A DNA stretch of 64,000 bases from Hemibagrus wyckioides. Taxonomy: Eukaryota > Chordata > Actinopteri > Siluriformes > Bagridae. Where the stretch lies: the NCBI RefSeq assembly GCF_019097595.1, contig NC_080720.1, forward strand, positions 15,023,352-15,087,351, in the 5' to 3' direction. This document shows positions 62,901-64,000 of this stretch, in pieces. Positions within the stretch are counted from its first letter, which is position 1. Every line of letters starts with the position of its first letter. The notes beneath the pieces were generated by a model that ran no database searches, was not told the origin of the DNA, and saw nothing but the letters and a program-made list of their open reading frames with translations. The position numbers and the translations under genes are program-made.

Positions 62901-63526
62901 TTAAGAATGGTAGTGTGTATGGATGTGACTCCTACCTTAACAAAGACAGCGTACTGTGCCATATCTGTGGGCTTCTGGGATACCAACTCACACAGCAGCT
63001 CCAGAGCCACGTCCACCTCTCCATTCACACCACTGCACACATGTGTGACCAGGGATCCCACCACTTCCTACAGTCACACAATAATTTTATTTCAAATCAT
63101 ACATTCATCGTTAACTGAATGCTTTATTGTCGGGGTCATGGTGAAATCCAGAGTCTGTCCTGTAAACATCGGGTGTGATGAGGGAATAACATTTAAATGG
63201 GAAGCCAATCTATCACACCACACACTCACTTACTCAATCTGACACACACACACACACACGGTCATACACTCGATACACAGTCATTCACTCACACACTCAT
63301 ACACTCACCCACTAACAAACTCACACTCACTCACTGTGTGTCTGTGTGTAAGTCACAGGGACATGTTAGCAGGTGTTCTGAGCTTTATTACCTGTTGGCA
63401 GTAGGAGTCGAAAGCAGTGAAGGCCTGTTTGTAAATTTGTCCTCCGAAGGGCACCACACAGCAGTCTGTAGAACGCAGCAGCCCCTGTGCCAAGGAGAGA
63501 ATGCTGGGAAAATACCCCCGCATCAC
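47018..63526 (-). CDS. fancd2: FANCD2, Fanconi anaemia group D2 protein (C-terminal two thirds, 29 exons)
   Basis: FANCD2 is the central nuclear scaffold of the Fanconi anaemia pathway. With FANCI it forms a clamp on DNA that is monoubiquitinated by the FANCL core complex during interstrand-crosslink repair. Twenty-nine exons in a row on the minus strand translate into segments that align in order with my memory of the vertebrate protein. Examples are [72 protein letters not shown] and [12 protein letters not shown]. Together the exons make 3,000 bases in frame (999 residues plus stop). The human protein has about 1,450 residues, so roughly 450 N-terminal residues lie beyond position 64,000. 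No internal stop or frameshift was found. Splice sites are GT-AG except for one apparent GC-AG intron. The likely polyadenylation signal is at 46,749-46,754. Identification is very secure; individual exon edges are inferred from splice consensus and phase. Confidence 0.96.
47192..47269 (-). CDS. fancd2: FANCD2 exon 28 of the 29 visible, acidic tail
   Basis: It encodes [20 protein letters not shown] then DRNEDE, phase 0. Matches the GEEIKSQ start of the acidic C-terminal tail. Confidence 0.9.
47460..47550 (-). repeat. LINE 3' end fragment, reversed
   Basis: ATCAGATCAGATTGTTGTCA TTGTGCA and CAAAGGCAACGAAATCCAG are the reverse of an L2/CR1-like ending. It lies right before Tc1-derived copy B. 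Confidence 0.6.
47568..48166. mobile_element. Palindromic Tc1-derived element, copy B (complete ends, FANCD2 intron)
   Basis: Begins TACACTATATTGGCAAAAGT and ends ACGTTTTGGGACATG-type repeat reversed (CCCAAAACGTTTGGCAACAT TAGTGTA), flanked by TA. The sense arm holds the transposase C-terminal half (TGCTCCAACATGACTGTACA, CAACCCGATAGAACACCTTT, GGGATGAATTAGAGCGG), with stops. The reverse arm is only about 35 bases (48,094-48,128), joined at the same CCCAGTTTTGG junction as copies A and C. Confidence 0.88.
48167..49610. other. FANCD2 intron between two Tc1-derived elements
   Basis: No exon required by the phase chain is missing here, and none is seen. Confidence 0.7.
49611..50275. mobile_element. 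Palindromic Tc1-derived element, copy C (FANCD2 intron)
   Basis: The sense arm (49,640-49,960) and reverse arm (49,963-50,275) are inverted copies of the same transposase 3' half, meeting at CACAGTTTTGGAATGGC. The reverse arm ends in GGGGTGTCCCAAAACC. The left terminal repeat is largely lost. It could fold into a hairpin with arms of about 300 bases in the FANCD2 transcript. Confidence 0.88.
50533..50679 (-). CDS. fancd2: FANCD2 exon 27 of the 29 visible
   Basis: It encodes 49 residues from [18 protein letters not shown] to [16 protein letters not shown], phase 0. The outer of two possible acceptors was chosen because IRQ aligns with the family. The next intron (3.3 kb) holds two Tc1-derived palindromic elements. 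Confidence 0.95.
51108..51182 (-). CDS. fancd2: FANCD2 exon 26 of the 29 visible
   Basis: It encodes [20 protein letters not shown] then CGHSK, phase 0. Family match LLHHLCGHSK. Confidence 0.95.
51282..51356 (-). CDS. fancd2: FANCD2 exon 25 of the 29 visible
   Basis: It encodes [20 protein letters not shown] then FKKHK, phase 0. Family match [21 protein letters not shown]. Confidence 0.95.
51447..51485 (-). CDS. fancd2: FANCD2 exon 24 of the 29 visible (39-base microexon)
   Basis: Thirteen codons, [13 protein letters not shown], phase 0 at both ends, with acceptor GTAG and donor GTGAGC. It fits VFDSHPVLHVCLK of the family. Confidence 0.94.
52125..52355 (-). mobile_element. tRNA-Glu-derived SINE, second copy (FANCD2 intron)
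   Basis: Same layout as the copy at 12,806. The tRNA-like head on the right still shows TGGTGGTCCAGCGGCAGG and GGGTTTGATTCCTGGGC. The tail on the left ends in GGGAGCAGCCGAAAGAACAA. More diverged than the first copy. Confidence 0.8.
52489..52560 (-). CDS. fancd2: FANCD2 exon 23 of the 29 visible
   Basis: It encodes [20 protein letters not shown] then NMVK, phase 0. Family match [22 protein letters not shown]. Confidence 0.94.
52612..52857 (-). repeat. Tandem duplication of FANCD2 exon end, donor and intron
   Basis: A unit of about 126 bases occurs twice (from 52,612 and from 52,738). Both contain TGTCTGACTCATACAAACAT, an AT-rich TGCATATG stretch, a CACA run, and the exon segment CTGTTTCCCAGGAGGTATCT. 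The right copy is the real exon end; the left copy encodes [14 protein letters not shown]. Confidence 0.88.
52798..52891 (-). CDS. fancd2: FANCD2 exon 22 of the 29 visible, partly duplicated downstream
   Basis: It encodes [20 protein letters not shown] then [11 protein letters not shown], phase 0 out before GTGTGT. Its last third plus donor and adjoining intron are repeated in tandem just downstream (52,612-52,737). The copy's donor falls in phase 2, so using it would shift the next exon out of frame. Confidence 0.92.
52980..53102 (-). CDS. fancd2: FANCD2 exon 21 of the 29 visible
   Basis: It encodes [20 protein letters not shown], then [20 protein letters not shown], phase 2 in and out. A nearer TAG gives a stop codon in frame, so the acceptor at TTTTAG before TATTTA is used. 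That choice restores the family's CIYLEH motif. Confidence 0.93.
53199..53298 (-). CDS. fancd2: FANCD2 exon 20 of the 29 visible
   Basis: It encodes [20 protein letters not shown] and ends DALQSLL, phase 1 in and phase 2 out. Donor GTTCCT is weak but follows CTCAG and gives the right phase. Confidence 0.9.
53448..53581 (-). CDS. fancd2: FANCD2 exon 19 of the 29 visible
   Basis: It encodes [20 protein letters not shown] and ends [11 protein letters not shown], phase 2 in and phase 1 out. Acceptor TAG lies next to a CA repeat in the upstream intron. Confidence 0.93.
53889..53922. repeat. GT dinucleotide microsatellite beside a splice donor
   Basis: (GT)n on the plus strand, so (CA)n in the transcript, starting about 7 bases after the donor of FANCD2 exon 18. 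Confidence 0.93.
53930..54040 (-). CDS. fancd2: FANCD2 exon 18 of the 29 visible
   Basis: It completes Trp and encodes [20 protein letters not shown], then [16 protein letters not shown], phase 2 in and out. Donor GTGAAA. A (GT)n tract starts about 7 bases into the downstream intron. Confidence 0.93.
54142..54277 (-). mobile_element. SINE-like insertion with 13-base target duplication
   Basis: ACATACTATTCAT flanks the insert at 54,142-54,154 and 54,265-54,277. The 110-base insert holds TACGCAGCTTATCCTGCTAT and TGCCAGGAGACATGGGGCA, reversed words of the SINE-like family, with a CTATCCATACATCCATT end repeat. Confidence 0.8.
54860..55006 (+). repeat. SINE-like interspersed repeat
   Basis: TGTACCCTGCGATTGTCAGC, TGTGCCCTGAGTCCCCTGGG and TGATAAGTGGTAAAGG then ATGGATGG. 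It abuts the donor of FANCD2 exon 17. Confidence 0.7.
55016..55134 (-). CDS. fancd2: FANCD2 exon 17 of the 29 visible
   Basis: It encodes [20 protein letters not shown] and ends VLHTTFS with phase 2 (TG before GTGAGT). A SINE-like repeat begins just downstream of the donor. Confidence 0.92.
55170..55256 (-). repeat. Interspersed fish repeat, reversed and short
   Basis: TTTACGGCATTTGACTTATC CAGAGTGACTTACAATTTAT and ATTGAGCAATTGAGG. It ends within 6 bases of the donor of FANCD2 exon 16. Confidence 0.75.
55260..55388 (-). CDS. fancd2: FANCD2 exon 16 of the 29 visible
   Basis: It encodes [20 protein letters not shown] and ends [10 protein letters not shown]. Phase 0. The GFSHLQQ and HLEN.HN.FQ blocks are family hallmarks. 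An unlabelled interspersed repeat ends a few bases downstream of its donor. Confidence 0.95.
55572..55688 (-). CDS. fancd2: FANCD2 exon 15 of the 29 visible
   Basis: It encodes [20 protein letters not shown] and ends AKKAPFLK. Phase 0. Acceptor CAG, donor GTACAC. Family match VQLGPPELLFLLEDL. Confidence 0.94.
55815..55958 (-). CDS. fancd2: FANCD2 exon 14 of the 29 visible
   Basis: It encodes 48 residues, including [20 protein letters not shown] and ending LDTELHSK. Phase 0 at both ends. It matches the FFRELDIEV...ILDTEMH block. Confidence 0.94.
56430..56690 (+). repeat. SINE-like interspersed repeat
   Basis: GGTGGGTAACACCTCTAGGT, TTGATTCCCACCTGTGCCC, GGTTTCCTTCCCCAGTCTAA AGACATG, and CTGGGATAGGTTCCAGG followed by GGATAAGCGGTGTAGA. 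Good full-length copy in the intron after the GC donor. Confidence 0.75.
56781..56881 (-). CDS. fancd2: FANCD2 exon 13 of the 29 visible, apparent GC splice donor
   Basis: Low-complexity linker exon: [18 protein letters not shown], then an acidic segment ending DEPQAQ. After CAG the sequence reads GCAAAT, and no GT donor in a usable phase lies nearby. Ending here gives phase 0, which the next exon requires. Reading on passes through a further 13 codons and then a TAA stop. I infer a GC-AG intron. Confidence 0.7.
57167..57268 (-). CDS. fancd2: FANCD2 exon 12 of the 29 visible
   Basis: It encodes [20 protein letters not shown] followed by a Ser/Ala/Lys-rich tail ending AKKAKK. It is the start of the poorly conserved linker of the protein. 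Acceptor CAG, donor GTAAAG, phase 1 in and out. Confidence 0.88.
57365..57473 (-). CDS. fancd2: FANCD2 exon 11 of the 29 visible
   Basis: It encodes [20 protein letters not shown] then [16 protein letters not shown], phase 0 in and phase 1 out. It continues directly from NWFRE as in the family (NWFREIVNAFC). Confidence 0.94.
57647..57762 (-). CDS. fancd2: FANCD2 exon 10 of the 29 visible
   Basis: It encodes [20 protein letters not shown] then [18 protein letters not shown] and ends in phase 0. The NWFRE block is strongly family-specific. Confidence 0.95.
58030..58300 (-). mobile_element. tRNA-Glu-derived SINE, third and oldest copy (FANCD2 intron)
   Basis: Reverse-oriented copy with decayed boxes (GGTTCGGTTCCTGGCTTGG on the minus strand) and the tail words AGGAAGGGCATGTGGC and GTGGTAACC. 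A TAATG pentanucleotide array adjoins its head. Confidence 0.65.
58302..58350. repeat. TAATG pentanucleotide microsatellite
   Basis: About nine tandem TAATG units, directly beside the tRNA-like head of the SINE at 58,030-58,300. Confidence 0.95.
59380..59444 (-). CDS. fancd2: FANCD2 exon 9 of the 29 visible
   Basis: It encodes [20 protein letters not shown] and ends in phase 1. It corresponds to the RLLRLC...NLEEIDGLL block of the family. Acceptor CAG, donor GTCAGG. Confidence 0.93.
59613..59747 (-). CDS. fancd2: FANCD2 exon 8 of the 29 visible
   Basis: It completes a Gly codon and encodes [20 protein letters not shown], then [20 protein letters not shown]. The IAINLLPL block is diagnostic. 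Acceptor CAG, donor GTGAGC, phase 2 in and phase 2 out. Confidence 0.93.
59748..60670. other. FANCD2 intron, nothing recognised
   Basis: AT-rich, no repeat family identified. Exons on both sides join in phase without anything between. Confidence 0.7.
60671..60744 (-). CDS. fancd2: FANCD2 exon 7 of the 29 visible
   Basis: It encodes [20 protein letters not shown] then PEIP and ends in phase 2 before GTGGGT. It matches the family segment ending in DFQ..FVVD. The phase joins exactly to the next exon. Confidence 0.9.
60853..60881. repeat. GT dinucleotide microsatellite
   Basis: Uninterrupted run in the FANCD2 intron. Others lie at 62,484-62,502 and 63,241-63,260. Confidence 0.93.
61201..61320 (-). 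CDS. fancd2: FANCD2 exon 6 of the 29 visible
   Basis: It encodes 40 residues, [20 protein letters not shown] and then [20 protein letters not shown], in phase 0. This is one of the best-conserved blocks (human ...SALYYDEFANLI...). Confidence 0.94.
61400..61454 (-). CDS. fancd2: FANCD2 exon 5 of the 29 visible
   Basis: Short 55-base exon that completes the split Arg codon and encodes [18 protein letters not shown]. Acceptor CAG and donor GTCAGC. It lies in the family's variable loop after the ubiquitination site. Phase 2 in, phase 0 out, which fits both neighbours. Confidence 0.87.
61562..61671 (-). CDS. fancd2: FANCD2 exon 4 of the 29 visible, monoubiquitination-site exon
   Basis: It encodes [20 protein letters not shown] followed by [15 protein letters not shown] and ends in phase 2. 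The lysine of the [11 protein letters not shown] stretch should be the conserved monoubiquitination lysine (human Lys561, from memory). Its presence argues for a functional gene. Confidence 0.95.
61785..61892 (-). CDS. fancd2: FANCD2 exon 3 of the 29 visible, carries the PIP-box-like motif
   Basis: It encodes 36 residues, [18 protein letters not shown] and onward to HGSHIQ, in phase 0. The QQIRRLFH stretch corresponds to the PCNA-interaction (PIP-box) motif described in human FANCD2. The last aromatic position is His here, where I recall Tyr in human. Confidence 0.93.
61893..62935. other. FANCD2 intron, nothing recognised except a GT run
   Basis: Neighbouring exons are phase 0 and contiguous in the family alignment, so no exon is expected. 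Confidence 0.7.
62936..63067 (-). CDS. fancd2: FANCD2 exon 2 of the 29 visible
   Basis: It encodes 44 residues beginning [13 protein letters not shown] and ending QYAVFVK, in phase 0 at both ends. Acceptor TAG and donor GTAGG are clear. Family match: GALVTHICSG...NAVFVK. Confidence 0.92.
63392..63526 (-). CDS. fancd2: FANCD2 exon 1 of the 29 visible
   Basis: It encodes 45 residues beginning [14 protein letters not shown] and ending AFDSYCQQ. Acceptor TAG precedes GTGATG and donor GTAAT follows CAACAG. Starts and ends in phase 0. It matches the ILSLAQ...FDTYCQQ helical repeat region of the family. Confidence 0.9.
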
Positions 63527-63550
63527 CTATACAAAAACACAAGAACATAC

Positions 63551-63880
63551 TGTAACTGTGCATGCAGAACCAGAACACCAGAGGGAGCCATCGCCCGAGT
63601 ATTGACAATCATGAACTTACTTCCGGTGTTACTCGAGTATTTAAGTCGCATGCTACCCTTTGTTCTCTGCGAAGTATCGTTCTCGTTGAGTTACATACCA
63701 AGCCTTGTTACATTGTTTCCTAGATTGCTACGTGTATGATCCTTGCCTGTTCCTGTTCGACTAAAAGTTTCAGTTTGCGTTTTGGTTTCGGGTTTCAAGT
63801 GTGTTTTGTTTCCCGGTTTTCGAAAATAAAGATCTCCAAAATGGATTCTGATACGCCTGCTGTGGTTAATTATCACCACA
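63551..63880 (+). mobile_element. LTR-like sequence (candidate solo LTR)
   Basis: A GC- and CpG-richer block holds ACCAGAGGGAGCCATCGCCC GAG, a TATTTAAG box near 63,638 and an AATAAA near 63,825. This is a promoter-to-polyadenylation layout like an LTR. TG...CA ends can be drawn (63,551 to about 63,880), but I found no matching target duplication, so the edges are guesses. Confidence 0.5.
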
Positions 63881-64000
63881 CAAAAGCAACACAAACACAA
63901 GTGCAAAGTTAAAACACACACAAGTATGCAATGACACAAAATCTAAATGACAAAAAGCTAATAAGAATAAAAAGCAGTGCATAGAGTATTCACCGGTATT

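Noticed and set aside
63981..64000. Possible next FANCD2 exon at the right edge (donor-like GTGAAT on the minus strand)
   Set aside because: Only about six exon bases would be visible, which is too little to support.

Overview
This is vertebrate genomic DNA, most likely from a ray-finned fish. The genes are split by GT-AG introns, the background is AT-rich and full of CA, GATA and AAAG microsatellites, and the repeat families (Tc1/mariner relics, L2/CR1-like LINE tails, a tRNA-Glu SINE, Ty3/gypsy pieces) are typical of teleosts. I suspect a catfish or another otophysan, but the sequence alone does not settle the species. Two protein-coding genes are recognisable, both on the minus strand and both incomplete in the window. 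No prokaryotic-style operon, CRISPR array or structural RNA gene is present. Layout from right to left, which is the direction of transcription: (1) FANCD2, from beyond 64,000 down to the stop codon at 47,018. I place 29 consecutive coding exons totalling 3,000 bases (999 residues plus stop). They cover about the last two thirds of the protein, including the PIP-box-like motif, the monoubiquitination lysine region and the acidic C-terminus. All exon phases fit together, and one intron appears to use a GC donor. (2) An intergenic stretch of about 4.4 kb (about 46,750 to 42,353) made mostly of repeats. It includes a foldback element and a CpG-rich, ETS-site-bearing promoter-like patch near 43,000. 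(3) TEX264, an ER-phagy receptor. Exon 1 is at 42,095-42,352 and exon 2 at 20,906-21,127, separated by a 21 kb intron. The remaining exons were not found to the left, so intron 2 probably runs past position 1. (4) Positions 1-20,905 and the TEX264 intron hold only transposable-element debris and simple repeats: a rearranged Ty3/gypsy relic, a solo LTR with a 5-base target duplication, Tc1/mariner relics, a hAT fragment nested in a Tc1 copy, a broken THAP-domain relic, LINE 3' ends and SINEs. The two genes are not known to work together. FANCD2 acts in interstrand-crosslink repair in the nucleus and TEX264 in turnover of the endoplasmic reticulum. The most unusual signals are a tandem duplication that copies part of a FANCD2 exon with its splice donor, a recurrent palindromic Tc1-derived element (three copies), and a LINE/SINE pair that shares the same 3' tail.
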